In this document: positions 11,353-23,729 of the stretch, piece after piece
Position numbering within the stretch: position 1 is the stretch's first letter
Layout: every line of letters starts with the position of its first letter
From: Siphonodentalium dalli
Lineage: Eukaryota; Mollusca; Scaphopoda; Gadilida; Siphonodentaliidae
Direction: 5' to 3'
Assembly (NCBI GenBank): GCA_032622095.1
Contig: CP136066.1
Location: forward strand, 134,945,917-135,009,916
DNA: 64,000 nucleotides
The notes under the pieces: generated by a model
What the model was told of the DNA's origin: nothing
Seen by the model: the letters and a program-made list of their open reading frames with translations, nothing else
The model's database searches: none
Made by a program: the position numbers and the translations under genes

Positions 11353-11836
11353 CGAGGAGCGGATAGCTCAGTTGGTTTGTGGGCTGACCTCTGAGCTACA
11401 CCTTCGACACGGTCGAGGGTTAAAATCCGACAAAATACCGGTCGAATTTGTGTCGCCATCTGCATTCCCAGTACCATGTGCATCACAAATCAATCATCGA
11501 TGCCACGATCAGTGATCTGAGAAAGATTCCAGAAGCCAATTAAGAGTCTCAGACAAAAATTTGTAAAAGGGCGTACTGGACTAACTTCGTACCTCTGCTC
11601 CTCTCGTAATGTCATGACCAGGGATGACACTACACTTGGCACACCATCGGATCGGGAGCCGACGCTAATGGTTGTCCCGTGTGCAACAATGTGCGCACGT
11701 TAAAGATCCATACCGTGGCGAAGAAGTCACGGGTTTGGCAAAAAACTTCCTGGAAAAATTATGGATCTACTCGATCCCGTACTGTAAAAGCCAGCCTTGG
11801 TCACTAGGACGTAACAACTACAGATACAGATACAGA
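11353..11836 (+). mobile_element. tRNA-derived SINE with (ATACAG)n tail
   Basis: The 5' end carries RNA polymerase III promoter boxes: box A-like tagctcagttggt at 11364-11376 and box B-like ggtcgagggttaaaatcc at 11411-11428, the spacing of a tRNA head. A body of about 380 bp follows, including gtgcgcacgttaaagatcc, a core word seen in several marine-invertebrate SINEs. It ends in cagatacagatacagag. The T-arm and acceptor do not make a functional tRNA. Confidence 0.85.
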
Positions 11837-12359
11837 GTGCAGTAACTGTATGGCGATCGCCATGTGATTGTGAGTGTATGCCGTATGGGAAATGTGAAAA
11901 AAATATAGGCTTATGAGTTATATTTAGAATTTAGATTCAATCAGATATGCACTGAATTTCTGTTATAATTAATGGTCCACTGAAATTGGGAGGATATATT
12001 GTTTTATTTACTAGAATAAACTGCTACATAAACTACTACTTTTAGTCCTTTGCTCAAAACTTACAAGAAATAACTGCTCAAAACCGAATAAGCCGGATGT
12101 AATAAATGCTGTACAATAGGGTTATCGTTCCTGGGGCACCTGTTCACAGTGGCATACACTAAACGTTGTATTGTAGGTCCGAATGTGAGTATAAAATATT
12201 CCAACTTTGGTTATGGACGTTGTGTGGGGAATATGGACAGTTGTGTATAGTTGGACTATTCAACGCACGGTTCAACCTGTTGTGTTTGAGTTTCACCATT
12301 CAATTGCCATGTAGTCATTGCAATTCCCTTTAAAATTGGACAAGATACTCATCAGTTAA
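11837..12359. other. No gene recognised
   Basis: AT-rich intergenic sequence between the SINE and the second TTAA MITE. No repeat or coding signal noted. Confidence 0.5.
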
Positions 12360-12718
12360 AGACATATTATGGACTTATTCTGGTGCGTATACGTTACACT
12401 GATAAGTTAGTATGCATCTTCCACACCTGGAAGGATGTATAGTCTTCTACTAACATTGACGACAATCTCAAAGAAATCGACCCACACCACTCCGTGGAAA
12501 TCGTGGTCTGATATACGCACAATGGTAAATATTTACTTCTCGATTCGGGACGCTTGCAACTATCGGCGATAAACTAACGAAAACGAGTTCGCCATCGAGA
12601 GTCACTGAAATGCGGTCTGTGCTGTCGATTTGGATAGAACATTTGTAAAAATAACTATCTTGAGCAAGATTATTCTCCATTTCTATTTGTTCACCCTGTC
12701 GGAGTGTTTCATATCACT
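12360..12718. mobile_element. TTAA-flanked MITE, copy 2
   Basis: 359 bp, TTAA at 12356-12359 and 12719-12722, ends AGACATATTATG and ATCACT as in copy 1 at 1078-1445. Shared internal blocks include tcggcgataaactaacgaaa and gattattctccatttctatt. The two copies are clearly diverged, so this is an old family. Confidence 0.85.
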
Positions 12719-13261
12719 TTAAACCAAATTTTGAAATTCATTAAGTTAATTAAACCCACTAAGCTGGTTTTAACAAATGTCCTAGGCAGATGTCGCTGGA
12801 GCGCGGGTCATCATGCACGGAGACGCACGTGTTTTGCAATATAGGCCTATAGGCCTAATGTTCTACAAATTTACCTGTAGCTTTATGTGGGGGTGCTAAC
12901 AATTCCAGGATACAAGGTCCGGTGGTGGATGGGCCAAAACATGCTGATTGTTTTAGTGTTATGTAAGATAATTTTCAGTTTATATAAGATATATATATGG
13001 CTGTACCGGTAGCCTACCAAGATGAAAGTAAATGTACAGCTAGACTCAAAAACCAGACTACTATGTACATATAGTGGAATAAATTGGGTTCCCTGCATGT
13101 ATATATATATATATATAATATATGCACAGTACACCTGTCTATAGTTTCGAATGAGGAAAATCTTGTTCTGGAAAAACCACCACCAAATCCTTTTTAATAA
13201 ACAACCCTTTAATCGGCCAAATATACCGAAGCATGGTACCACCACTAAAAAAAATATTGCG
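12719..13261. other. No gene recognised; short AT microsatellite
   Basis: Non-coding, with an (AT)n stretch at about 13099-13123. It lies directly before the 21-bp minisatellite. Confidence 0.5.
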
Positions 13262-13985
13262 GTGAATATACGCCGAAAATCGGTGAATATACGCCGAATA
13301 TCGGTGCATAAACGCCGATATTAGGTAAATATACGCCGAATATCGGTGAATATACGCAGAAAATCGGTGAATATACGCCGAATAACAGTGAACATACGCC
13401 GAAAATCGATGAATAAACGCCGAAATTAGGTAATATACGCCGAATATCCGTGAATAAATGCCGAAATTAGGTAAATATACGCCGAATATCCGTGAATATC
13501 GGTGAATTAACGCCGAAATTAGGTAAATAAATATTCGCCGAACATCCGTGAATATACGCGGAAAATCGGTGAATATACGCCGAATAACAGTGAATATACG
13601 CCGAAAATCGGTGAATATACGCCCGAACATAGGTGAATATACGCCGAAATTCGGTGAATATATACACCTAATAACGGTGAATATATACGCCGACAATCGG
13701 TGAAAATAAACCGAAATTCCGTGAACATACGCCAAAAATCGGTGAATATACGCCGAACATCGGTGAATATACCCCGAAATTCGGTGAATATACGCCGAAT
13801 AACTGTGAATATATACGCAGACAATCGGTGAATATCGGCCGAAAATCCGTGAATTTACGCCAAAATATATTCGGTGAATATACGCCAACAGTCGGTGAAT
13901 ATACGCCGAATAACGGTGAATATTTGCTGAACATCGGTGAATATACGCCGCACATATATAACGGTAAATATTCACCGCATATAAG
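13262..13985. repeat. 21-bp minisatellite, about 34 units
   Basis: Variants of cggtgaatatacgccgaaaat repeat head-to-tail, mostly at exactly 21 bp with a few indels. Because 21 is a multiple of three, several minus-strand frames stay open and encode heptads such as YIHRFSA, VYSPIFG or RIFTDFR. Frames in several phases are open equally, so coding is unlikely. Confidence 0.92.
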
Positions 13986-14049
13986 CCGAAACTCGCTTAT
14001 GTACAGCGGGAATAGCTGGGTAATTAACTCCATATACACCCCCTAATTG

Positions 14050-14540
14050 GGTTAGAGTTTCCGACTTTTAACTCAAAACTAAACACACCCCTATAGTCGG
14101 AAATTTTCCAACCGGGGGGGGGGGGGGCTTTGAGTCAGAAAAGAAAACCTCAACCAAACACCCGATATAGCCGGAAAATTTCCAACTGTTATGGGGGCCA
14201 TTTGAGTCTGAAAATTTCAACCAAACACCCCTTATATGGTCGGAAAAGTTCCAACCTGTGAGCCCTTTGAGTCGAATGTGTCAAGCACACCCCATATACA
14301 GGGACGTGGCGGCAGGGAGATTGGTGTCTCACCCCCCACCCCCCCCCCCCCAATGCAATCCTGGACAAACGTTTCAGCAGTTTGAAATTTCATGCCTGAA
14401 ACAACAGCAGTTGGAAATTTCAGACTGGAAAATAGGTTGAGATTGTTCTGATATTTTTATTTTCCAACCAATAATCAATAATCAAATATCAAACATATAC
14501 CCCATATGGTCGGAATATCCCCAGCTCAGGCGTCGGTCTT
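14050..14540 (+). repeat. Degenerate tandem repeat, roughly 65-70-bp unit
   Basis: The words aaacacccc, atatggtcggaaa, tttccaacc and tttgagtc recur in order about five to six times, interrupted by a poly-G run near 14117 and a poly-C run near 14338. No gene seen. Confidence 0.65.
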
Positions 14541-15329
14541 CAATATTTGTCTTCAGTATATGTCCAATTATATAAGGTCGGACAATTTGGCGGAGACGTC
14601 GGGCCACACATGAAACACATTACACCCCAATATGTTGCGGAAGTTACGGGCATGCGTATGTATAAAAACAGTACACATTGTGTTACTACACATTTTTCAC
14701 ACAAAACCGCCTGTAGGATTTACTACCCACAAGTGCACACAAATTTACACATTTATGTGTAAAATCGTGCAAACAAATATTTTTACCAAAAAGTAGGCAC
14801 TTTCTATACACAACAAAATATATGTGTGGCGTATATAGAATTGTCTATATATGTAGTGTTTCTGAGAATTGCATATTATATGCAGCAATAAGGATGGTCA
14901 TGCATACTATTCCAATAACAGCGCATGGTATATTTCTTTAGAAGTGGCGTTTATGCATAATAGAAATTATGTGATAAATACATGAAAAGCATGCACGTAC
15001 AGGATATATCAGCTTTTTATTCGACTGGCTTATACCGCAAATAACCGTAAACATATGCATTATATATATACATTATGTCACCAGGAAATGCACAAACATA
15101 CTAATTTATAATTAATTTTGAAACATTTCCGGGTGAAAATGCAAAGTAGTTAAAGCTGGTCGAGCATGAAGCGAATCGAGCTTGGTGGAGCTCGAGTACG
15201 AATTAAAAAAAAAACCATTTAATCATGGTGTGCACGTGTTAAAACGCCTTAATTTGAACATTGCTTCATTTAAAGTCCATCGGCGGTGCAGATGGAAACC
15301 GATGTTAGCTTTTATAGTGTTACAAGGTT
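14541..15329. other. No gene recognised
   Basis: AT-rich sequence with short TA repeats near 15060. The small open frame near 14547 has no family features. Confidence 0.5.
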
Positions 15330-15335
15330 ACAGGG

Positions 15336-15772
15336 TTACCCGGCGTTGCCCAGGTTAATGTATGCTGTGGATATTTGTTGGGAACAGGGAATGCTCTTGC
15401 TTAAAGTGTTATACGTTTTTGAGTTGTTTATGTCAGTCGATGAGTCTGTTCTAAAACCATTGTCAGATGTCAGTATTGGTAGGATCCTGAAAAGCCTTGT
15501 GCTACTAACAGCATTTTCTTGTATATCAGAAGAAACTATATTTGACTGCACACTGTGACCACTATTTTTGAACAGGCCTTCCATATCTCTTGACAAATTG
15601 TAACTTTTTGTGGAAACTGTATTGAATGGAACAGACTAAATTTTGTTATTATATATATGCAATCCTCTGACGGTTCGAGGTCTCTCGGTTTGCACGAATA
15701 TATGTATCTCTTCAATAGAATTATAAATATACGTTTAATGCTTCTTCTAGTTATCTCTTTTTGGTAGCTCAT
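15336..15772 (-). pseudogene. LINE-derived C-terminal remnant in tandem unit 1
   Basis: The minus strand reads EITRRSIKRIFIILLKRYIY then SCKPRDLEPS. This resembles the C-terminal segment of the Tx1-type LINE at 24049-24708 (IEIAILLFKRYIYSCKIKAT). A frame change leads to MSRDMEGLFKNSGHSVQSNI and a further ~60 residues with no recognised domain. I infer that the tandem unit captured the 3' end of a Tx1-like LINE. Confidence 0.5.
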
Positions 15773-16430
15773 TGTGCGAATGACTTGATTGTCATTCCCA
15801 TGTAAATATGACTGATAAGAAGATATAATTGTTCAAGTGACTTATGTGGGTCACCATATGTCGGGATTGTGAAATGTGAACGCCCAACTACTTAAAATGA
15901 TATGGAGATGGCCTGGTGACTGTATATAACTTACTAGCAGGGTTACCCGGCGTTGCCCATGTTAATGTATGCTGTGGATATTTGTTGGGAATAGATAATG
16001 CTCTTGCTTAAAGTGTTATACGTTTTCTCATAAATTGTATATTCAAATAGCATCACAAAACATGATTATTACAGTCATGGAATATAAGTAGTGGCTCACC
16101 TTGTCAATTGTCATTCTCTTTATCGCGATTAATCCGTTCCACCAATAATGAAGTATTTATTTATTTACAACTGCGTATACATTAGACGTTATAATATGAT
16201 ACATGAACATCATAAACACATTAGTTTGATAAAAGATGATAATTGGGTTTTACATATTGAGATGTATCAATCAATCTAGTGGGTTGGACTAAGATTTCGA
16301 TGACACTTGGCTATCATATATCCATGAAGATACAGATGTTTCAAAGACATTTCCAGGTGCTCCTCTGTTCATGGTGCTATATATTGGCTAAATATTCTTA
16401 GTTTAAACGAAATGTTGCTGCGCACATATA

Positions 16431-16816
16431 TCAGCTACATGTGCCAGGCACAGAGCGAGATTTTGAGTTGTTTATGTCAGTCGATGAGTCTGTTCTAAAA
16501 CCATTGTCAGATGTCAGTATTGGTAGGATCCTGAAAAGTCTTGTGCTACTAACTGCATTTTCTTGTATATCAGAATAAACTATATTTGACTGCACAATGT
16601 GACCACTATTTTTGAACAGGCCTTCCATATCTCTTGACAAATTGTAACTTTTTGTGGAAACTGTATTGAATGGAACAGACTAAATGTTTTTATTATATAT
16701 ATGCAATCCTCTGACGGTTCGAGGTCTCTCAGTTTGCACGAATATATGTATCTCTTCAATAGAATGATAAATATACGTTTAATGCTTCTTCTAGTTATCT
16801 CTTTTTGGTAGCTCAT
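16431..16816 (-). pseudogene. LINE-derived C-terminal remnant in tandem unit 2
   Basis: Same two overlapping frames as in unit 1 (LLKRYIYSCK motif, then DMEGLFKNSG), with a few substitutions. It is a tandem-duplication copy, not an independent gene. Confidence 0.5.
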
Positions 16817-17474
16817 TGTGCGAATGGCTTGATTGTCATTCCCATGTAAATATGACTGATAAGAAGATATAATTGTTCAAGTGACTTATGTGGGTCACCA
16901 TATGTCGGGGTTGTGAAATGTGAACGCCCAACTACTTAAAATGATATGGAGATGGCCTGGTGACTGTATACAACTTACTAGCAGGGTTACCCGGCGTTGC
17001 CCATGTTAATGTATGCTGTGGATATTTGTTGGGAATAGAGAATGCTCTTGCTTAAAGTGTTATACGTTTTCTCATAAATTGTATATTCAAATAGCATCAC
17101 AAAACATGATTATTACAGTCATGGAATATAAGTAGTGGCTCACCTTGTCAATTGTCATTCTCTTTATCGCGATTAATCCGTTCCACCAATAATGAAGTAT
17201 TTATTTATTTACAACTGCGTATACATTAGACGTTATAATATGATACATGAACATCATAAACACATTAGTTCGATAAAAGATGATAATTGGGTTTTACATA
17301 TTGAGATGTATCAATCAATCTAGTGGGTTGGACTAAGATTTCTATGACACTTGGCTATCATATATCCATGAAGATACAGATGTTTCAAAGACATTTCCAG
17401 GTGCTCCTCTGTTCATGGTGCTATATATTGGCTAAATATTCTTAGTTTAAACGAAATGTTGCTGCGCAAATATA

Positions 17475-17860
17475 TCAGCTACATGTGTCAGGCACAGAGC
17501 GAGATTTTGAGTTGTTTATGTCAGTCGATGAGTCTGTTCTAAAACCATTGTCAGGTGTCAGTATTGGTAGGATCATGAAAAGTCTTGTGCTACTAACTGC
17601 ATTTTCTTGTATATCAGAAGAAACTATATTTGACTGCACACTGTGACCACTATTTTTGAACAGGCCTTCCATATCTCTTGACAAATTGTAACTTCTTGTG
17701 GAAACTGTATTGAATGGAACAGACTAAATTTTGTTATTATATATATTCAATCCTCTGACGGTTCGAGGTCTCTCAGTTTGCACGAATATATGTATCTCTT
17801 CAATAGAATTATAAATATACGTTTAATGCTTCTTCTAGTTATCTCTTTTGGTAGCTCATT
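17475..17860 (-). pseudogene. LINE-derived C-terminal remnant in tandem unit 3
   Basis: Third copy of the same remnant. A one-base difference near 17848 fuses the LLKRYIYSCK segment to upstream sequence in another frame. Confidence 0.5.
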
Positions 17861-18019
17861 GTGCGAATGCCTTGATTGTCGTTCCCATATAAATATGACT
17901 GCTAAGAAGATATAATTGTTCAAGTGACTTATGTGGGTCAACATATGTCGGGATTGTGAAATGTGAACGCCCAACTACTTAAAATGATATGGAGATGGCC
18001 TGGTGACTGTATATAACTT

Positions 18020-19805
18020 ATATGTGGATATCGGCGAATAGCAATCTTATCAATGATAGTGCATATCCGCTCACCATCCGTGACGCAAACGACACCAAAT
18101 GAGATTTAATTCATGGTATATCATTAGAGAAAAACGTGTATGAATTTGGTGGAATTTGGTTTATTAAATCAATTGTTGATGCAACGCTGACTCGAACAAC
18201 GCCATATTGCGAAGGTGATTATGTATTCGTTTGGTGGAAATCAGCGACAAAACTATTTCACCATATTTTTTAAATTTCCCCTCCCACCAACAGCGTCATT
18301 TTAGAAAATTTTAACCCGCACCATTATTTTCCTTGTAAAAAGTTACCCCTCTTAGAACGCCTTGGTGCCATCTCGATTGTACTGCGTGAAGTTATATATA
18401 GAACGCACACATACAGACAAAAAGACAGACAGACAGCACGATTTTATTTCTTGTATCATTTGAGAAGAACGTGTCTGAATTTGATGGTAATTGGTACTAA
18501 AAATATTTTGTATCAGTTTTGGTGACCCTCCCGTCCCTATTTCGGACTCAAGCTACACACACTAAGACTCATTAGAGATTAGAGATGCATATATATGACA
18601 TTGGTGAAAATTGGCGAGTATACAAATTCGTATAAAATTTAAGGTCCCCATATCTCTCACCCATAGGGCACCAATTTGGTGTATCTAAACCACACGATAA
18701 GATTCCTCGTATCACGGAGAAGAATATGTATCAATCTGGTGGAAATCGGCACTAAACATATATAGATATATATTTTTGTGTCCCTCTCATCTCTATACAC
18801 CACTGACTCGAATGGCCCCACTTGTGACATCCTTAAACCACACGATTACACTCCTGATATCATGGAGATGATTGTTTATAAGTTTGGTGATAATCGGCGA
18901 CTAAACAATTTATTTTATCAAATTTGGTGCCAATCCATCCCCTCTCCATCTCTCATCCAAACAGCACCACTATGGCGTCTTTAAATCACGATTAGATTCC
19001 TCATATCATGGATAAGAACGTGTATCAATTTGGTGGAAATTGGCGCTAAAAAAACTGTGCATCAATTTTGGTGCCCCTGTCCCTTTCAATGCAACCCTGC
19101 CTCGAATGAGGCCACATTTGACAGATAAAAGCCACACCATTAGACTCCTCATACCATGGGGATGATTTTGTATAAGTGTGGTGGCAATCGGCGACTTATT
19201 ATAAAATTTAGTGCCCACCCCCTCCCAATCTCTCATCCAAAAACAACAATTTGGCATTGTTAAATCGCACAATTAGATTCCTTGTATCATGAAGAAGAAT
19301 ATATATCAATTTGGTGGAAATCGGCGCTAAAATTAGTTTGATCAATTTTGGTGCCCCTCTCCCCTTCCGTTCATCCCTGACTCAAACCACACCATTTTTG
19401 ACATATTTAAACCACACCGTTGGATTCTTTATATCATGGGGATGATTATATGTAAGTTTCGTGGCAATCGGCGACAGAAACAAAATCTGCCCCCCCCCCC
19501 CCTTCCGTGCACTCCTGAGGCGAACGGCGCGACTTTTGCCATATTTAAACCACGCCATTAGATTCCTAATATTATGGGGATGATTATATATAAGTTTGGT
19601 GGCAATCGGCGACAATTTTTTTTTCTGCCCCTCCCCCTTTTCTGTCCCTGACAACAACGGCGTCACTTTATAAAATTATAACCCCGACCATTATCTTTCT
19701 CGTAAAAAGCTACTCCTAGTAGACCCCTTTGGCATCATCTAGATGGTCCCCTGTGAATTTCTATAGAACACAGACAGACAGACAGACGGACAGACAGACA
19801 GACAT
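18020..19805 (+). repeat. Degenerate tandem repeat (~145-bp unit) ending in (ACAG)n
   Basis: tttggtggnaatcggcg recurs near 18740, 18890, 19035, 19185, 19315, 19465 and 19600, each with 'ccacacnattagattcct.atatcatgg'. A related, more diverged stretch spans 18020-18700 and has its own cagacagacaga run near 18415. The block ends with cagacagacagacggacaga at about 19770-19805. No gene seen. Confidence 0.75.
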
Positions 19806-20421
19806 TCGCAAATATAGATATAGATGTAGCGATTAGTGTTCCTCGTTCTGGAAATGTCTGTTCAAAACGCGATAACTTTAGTTCGTTCACACAAAACAAC
19901 GTACCAGTTTTTGATGTGCTTCAGTCTTTGGCAAAAAACATAATCTGATAAGATGTTGTGGCATTTTACTGTAGAGATGCGTCCTCCACGGGACGAAGAA
20001 ACGAGTCAAACGACTAAAAATCTTTTACCGAAAAATGACGTTTTGTGAGTTATATTAAACTAGGGGATTGCCCGTCAAATATGACGTGTGACAAACATGA
20101 CATGTAAGAATATCGTGTGAAGAATTAGTAAATTATTAGTGCACATTCAAGTCATTTAAATTTAGTATTAGTCACCCGAAGAAAACAGCGCCTAATGCAT
20201 GCATGACACTTTCCAGAGAAAGTTATCATGTATCTTTATTTAAGCTAAACAAAAACGCTCTTTATTGCTAATTACTAGTGCCACTGTAATTCATTTGAGG
20301 TCAACGGCACCTATCCCTAACATTCCCCGTGTCATGCTATCTATATATATATACATCAATTTGCCAACTTATCTTCTGACGCTAAACTCTCTTTATTGAT
20401 CATGCAATGTATTAGTCCCCT
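19806..20421. other. No gene recognised
   Basis: Non-coding. The phrase 'catttgaggtcaacggcacctatccc' near 20295 has a counterpart near 25122 ('catatgaggtcaaatgtgcctatccc'), so the sequences on either side of the MITE-B/LINE insertion are themselves related. Confidence 0.5.
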
Positions 20422-20425
20422 TTAA

Positions 20426-20808
20426 AGGTACTCAATCCGATAAAAACTCCTCTCAATTACTATTTCAATGGCTTCGGGGGTCAAAAATATTTGATTCGAG
20501 TCGAGGAAGTCACCCATCAAAGCTCAGATTTGTTAGATATCAATTTTAGAAATCTATTATTTTTCATTATCGGGAATACTTTCTGGTCCAGATGTCAGTC
20601 AAAATTGCGTTTTTATTACCACTTGATTTTAGAGTTATCCATCCTTGTCTGTTTGAATAGAGTTTTGGTGTAAAAATCTCGAGCAGGATACGAAATTGAC
20701 GGCAATTATTAGTACTCATCTCGAGAACATAACAAATTTCAAAAATCAATATCTAATAACTCTGAGCTTTGTTTGATGGGTTCCTCGACTCGAATCAAAT
20801 ATTTTTTA
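20426..20808. mobile_element. MITE-B copy 2, left part (interrupted by LINE)
   Basis: Begins AGGTACTCAATCCGAT after TTAA at 20422-20425 and is collinear with 9781-10165 until tcaaatatttttta, where the Tx1-type LINE starts. The right part is at 25008-25109. Confidence 0.92.
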
Positions 20809-21045
20809 GGAAATATACCAAAGTGAAACCAGCAGAAGAGAGATAACTCTATAATGTGTATTGTTTGAAAATGTAGAATGTGACTTCGAGTATTTTCAAT
20901 TTTATTTTACTCATCTGGAAATATACCAAAATAAAATCAGCAGAAGAGAGATAACTCTATAATGTATGCTGCATGAAAATGTGGAATTTTGAACTTCAGA
21001 TTATATAAATTGGTTTAGAGCAAGTTTATGTCAGATCAATAAATG
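20809..21045 (+). repeat. Tandem units in the 5' region of the Tx1-type LINE
   Basis: ggaaatataccaaagtgaaa and ggaaatataccaaaataaaa start two ~120-bp units, both containing cagcagaagagagataactc. A third partial start is at about 21221. Tandem 5' UTR monomers often act as LINE promoters, which is inferred here. Confidence 0.75.
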
Positions 21046-21494
21046 AAAGAAAAAAATCCCTATTTAGAATTTTAAGTCATGTACTGTGTCAAGTCTGTGA
21101 AACTTATACTTTCAGTTTATAATACATTCAAAATATAAAAGAGTTTGAATTTTCAAACATTTATGTATGCGACTTTCAATAATTTATATATACGACTGAG
21201 TAAACTCTATTTTACTCATTGGAAATATACCAAATACAAATGTATCAGAAAATGATACTTGCAAATATTCTTTGTTATCAACATACATATATATTTTTCC
21301 GTCGGAGCTCAACATGCAATACTTGCATGCGCTACTCATGTGTAGCATGTGGGCCTTGCCAGGAGCGTTATTTACCAAAGCAATTGTTATTGTTATTAAA
21401 AAAATAGGGTCAACTTTTAAGTATGTACGGTCATGTGTTAGGGGCGAGGTCACTGTAGATCACTGGTTTGTTTCAAATTTTGCATACAAGGATA

Positions 21495-22487
21495 ATGGCT
21501 AAGTTAAATATTTGCTCAGTGAATTGCCGTGGGCTGTCATCTGATCAAGTTAAAAGAAGAGATCTCTTTCAAAAATGTAGAGAAAAATATGATATATCAA
21601 TACTGGTTGATACCCATTCAACAAAAACTATAGAACAGAAATGGAAAGCGGAATGGGGCTATCAAGCTTATTTTAATTCATTTTCAAGTTCAAGTAGAGG
21701 TGTTGCCATATTATTCAGAAACACAATAGACTTTACAATTCACAATACTCTTACTGACAATGATGGAAACTACATAATCATGGATATTTCAATAAATAAC
21801 CGTCGACTAACTTTGTGTGCTATGTATGGACCGAATGATGATAAACCAGATTTCTATAGGGGTATCTTCTCAAAAATTGAGAAATTAGAAAATGTGACGA
21901 CCCTGCTTGGTGGTGATTGGAATGTGCCTCAAGACTATAACATTGATACAACAAACTATAAACACAAAAATAATGTTAAATCAAACGAAGTTATTTTGGA
22001 GTCAATGCAAAAGCTAGACTTGCATGATGTGTGGAGGTTGACAAATCCTGACAAAAAAAGATATACTTGGAAGGGGCCTGGAAACAAAATGGCTCGTCTT
22101 GATTATTTTTTAGTATCCTCAGATATGCAGCCTTTCATCAAATGCTGTGACATACATACAAGATATAAGTCGGATCACAATCCAATTAGTGTGAACTTTG
22201 AATTTATTGATCATCCTAGGGGAAGGGGATTCTGGAAATTCAATGACAGTCTATTAAAGGACCCAGAGTATACAAATATTGTCAAAACTGCAATTAGTAA
22301 CACAATACAACAATATTCAATAGAAAATTTAGCAGATTCTGATGAAATTTCATTTTCTATAAACGACCAACTACTTTGGGTAACTCTGAAAATTATTATA
22401 AGGGGGGAAACAATTGCTTATTCCTCTAAATTAAAAAAATCAAGAGACAAAAGAGAAAACGATATAGAAAAAAACTTGAAGAATTAA
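21495..22487 (+). pseudogene. Tx1-type LINE ORF2: endonuclease domain
   Basis: The start chosen is the ATG at 21495, giving MAKLNICSVNCRGLSSDQVK, the usual beginning of these proteins, although the frame is open nine codons further up. Landmarks in order: SVNCRGL, SILVDTHST, SRGVAILF, MYGPN, LLGGDWNVPQD, RLDYFLVS and SDHNPISV. The catalytic Asn, Asp, Asp and His positions of the endonuclease fold all appear present. A frameshift near 22480 in an A-rich stretch ends the frame. The protein would nick the target DNA to prime reverse transcription. Confidence 0.87.
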
Positions 22488-23720
22488 ACTTAAAATTGGA
22501 CAACGGTGACTTATCTGTTGTAGGTGAAATGGAAAAACTCACAACAGAAATGGAATTGATTAGAGACAAAAAGATAAAAGGCATTATTCTGCGGACAAAA
22601 TCTAAATGGAAAATTGAAGGTGAAAAGGCCACCAAATATTTTTGTAACTTGGAGAAACGTCATTACACCGAAAAATTTATTCCAAAAATTGTTAAATCAG
22701 ATGGATCAGAAACTACTGACTTTTCAGAAATTCTTTTAGAACAAGAATTTTTTTATAAAGATCTCTACAAATCAAAATTGGGTAAAAACAATGAAAATGA
22801 GGCATTTAATTTTTGGGATGTAAATAACCCCTTTCTTAATTTCTTGTATGAGGAAGAATCAGAATCTCTTGAAGGACCATTATCTAATCTAGAATGTGCA
22901 TCAGCACTGAAAGGCATGAAAAATGACCGCTCCCCTGGGAGTGATGGTTATACTGCTAGCTTCTACAAGTATTTTTGGAAAGACCTTGGTCAGTTCCTGA
23001 TCAATTCTATTAATTATGGATATAACAAAGAACAGCTGTCGGTTACACAGAGGTGTGGAATAATCACTTGTATTCCTAAGTCCAATAAAAATAAACAATT
23101 TCTAAAAAATTGGAGACCAATCTCTCTTCTCAATGTGGACCTCAAAATAGCATCTTCAGTAATAGCTAATAGAATAAAAAAACATTTGCCAAAACTGATA
23201 TCTAACTCCCAATTAGGTTTTATGTCCGGTCGTTATATCGGTGAATCTACTCGATTAGTTTTTGATTTGATAGACAAATGTGAGAAAAACAACATTTCCG
23301 CTATATTGGCAATATTAGACTTTGAAAAGGCTTTTGATTCGCTGGAATGGGTATTTATCCAAAAATGCCTAGACTTTTTTAAATTTGGCCCATCGATAAA
23401 AAGTTGGGTAAAAACATTTTACTCTAATATTTTCAGCTATGTTACAAATAATGGTAACTTAACAAATAAAATAGACATCTTTCGAGGGGTACGACAGGGT
23501 GACCCCTGTCACCGTACATCTTTATTCTTTGTGTTGAAATCCTTAGTGCCAGCCTTAAATTCAATCCCAATATAAAGGGCATAGAAATAAACAATTCCGA
23601 ATATATTTTGACTCAGTACGCTGATGACCTAACTCTCTTCCTAAAGGATGATCAATATACTCTTAACGCTGCACTCAATTTATTTGATGCCTTTGCTAAC
23701 ATTTCAGGTTTAAAGGTTAA
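22488..23720 (+). pseudogene. Tx1-type LINE ORF2: reverse transcriptase domain
   Basis: Starting in a different frame from the endonuclease, it reads RTKSKWKIEGEKATKYFCNL, MKNDRSPGSDGY, KNWRPISLLNVDLKIASSVI, LGFMSGR, ILDFEKAFDSLEW and GVRQGDP, the ordered RT blocks of the L1/Tx1 group. One missing C near 23503 shifts the frame. The next frame continues LSPYIFILCVEIL to QYADDLTLF, so the catalytic YADD is intact. After GLKVNFDQ near 23729 about 60-70 residues expected in the family are missing. Confidence 0.87.
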
Positions 23721-23729
23721 TTTTGACCA

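Larger units (their letters stand above)
15330..18019 (+). repeat. Three tandem units of a 1,044-bp repeat, first internally deleted
   Basis: gcagggttacccggcgttgc starts units at about 15330, 15937 and 16981. Units 2 and 3 are offset by exactly 1,044 bp and nearly identical. Unit 1 lacks about 437 bp: it jumps from 'gtgttatacgttttt' to 'gagttgtttatgtcag'. Each unit starts with the hairpin-like gttacccggcgttgcccatgtt. On the minus strand each carries the same LINE-like coding remnant. Confidence 0.93.

Noticed and set aside
11353-11430. Possible functional tRNA gene
   Set aside because: Boxes A and B are present but the arms do not close a cloverleaf and a long SINE body with an (ATACAG)n tail follows.
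13139-13975. 278-codon minus-strand open frame rich in Tyr/Ile/His/Arg
   Set aside because: It is a read-through of the 21-bp minisatellite; other phases of the same strand are open too, and the tail runs into unrelated sequence.
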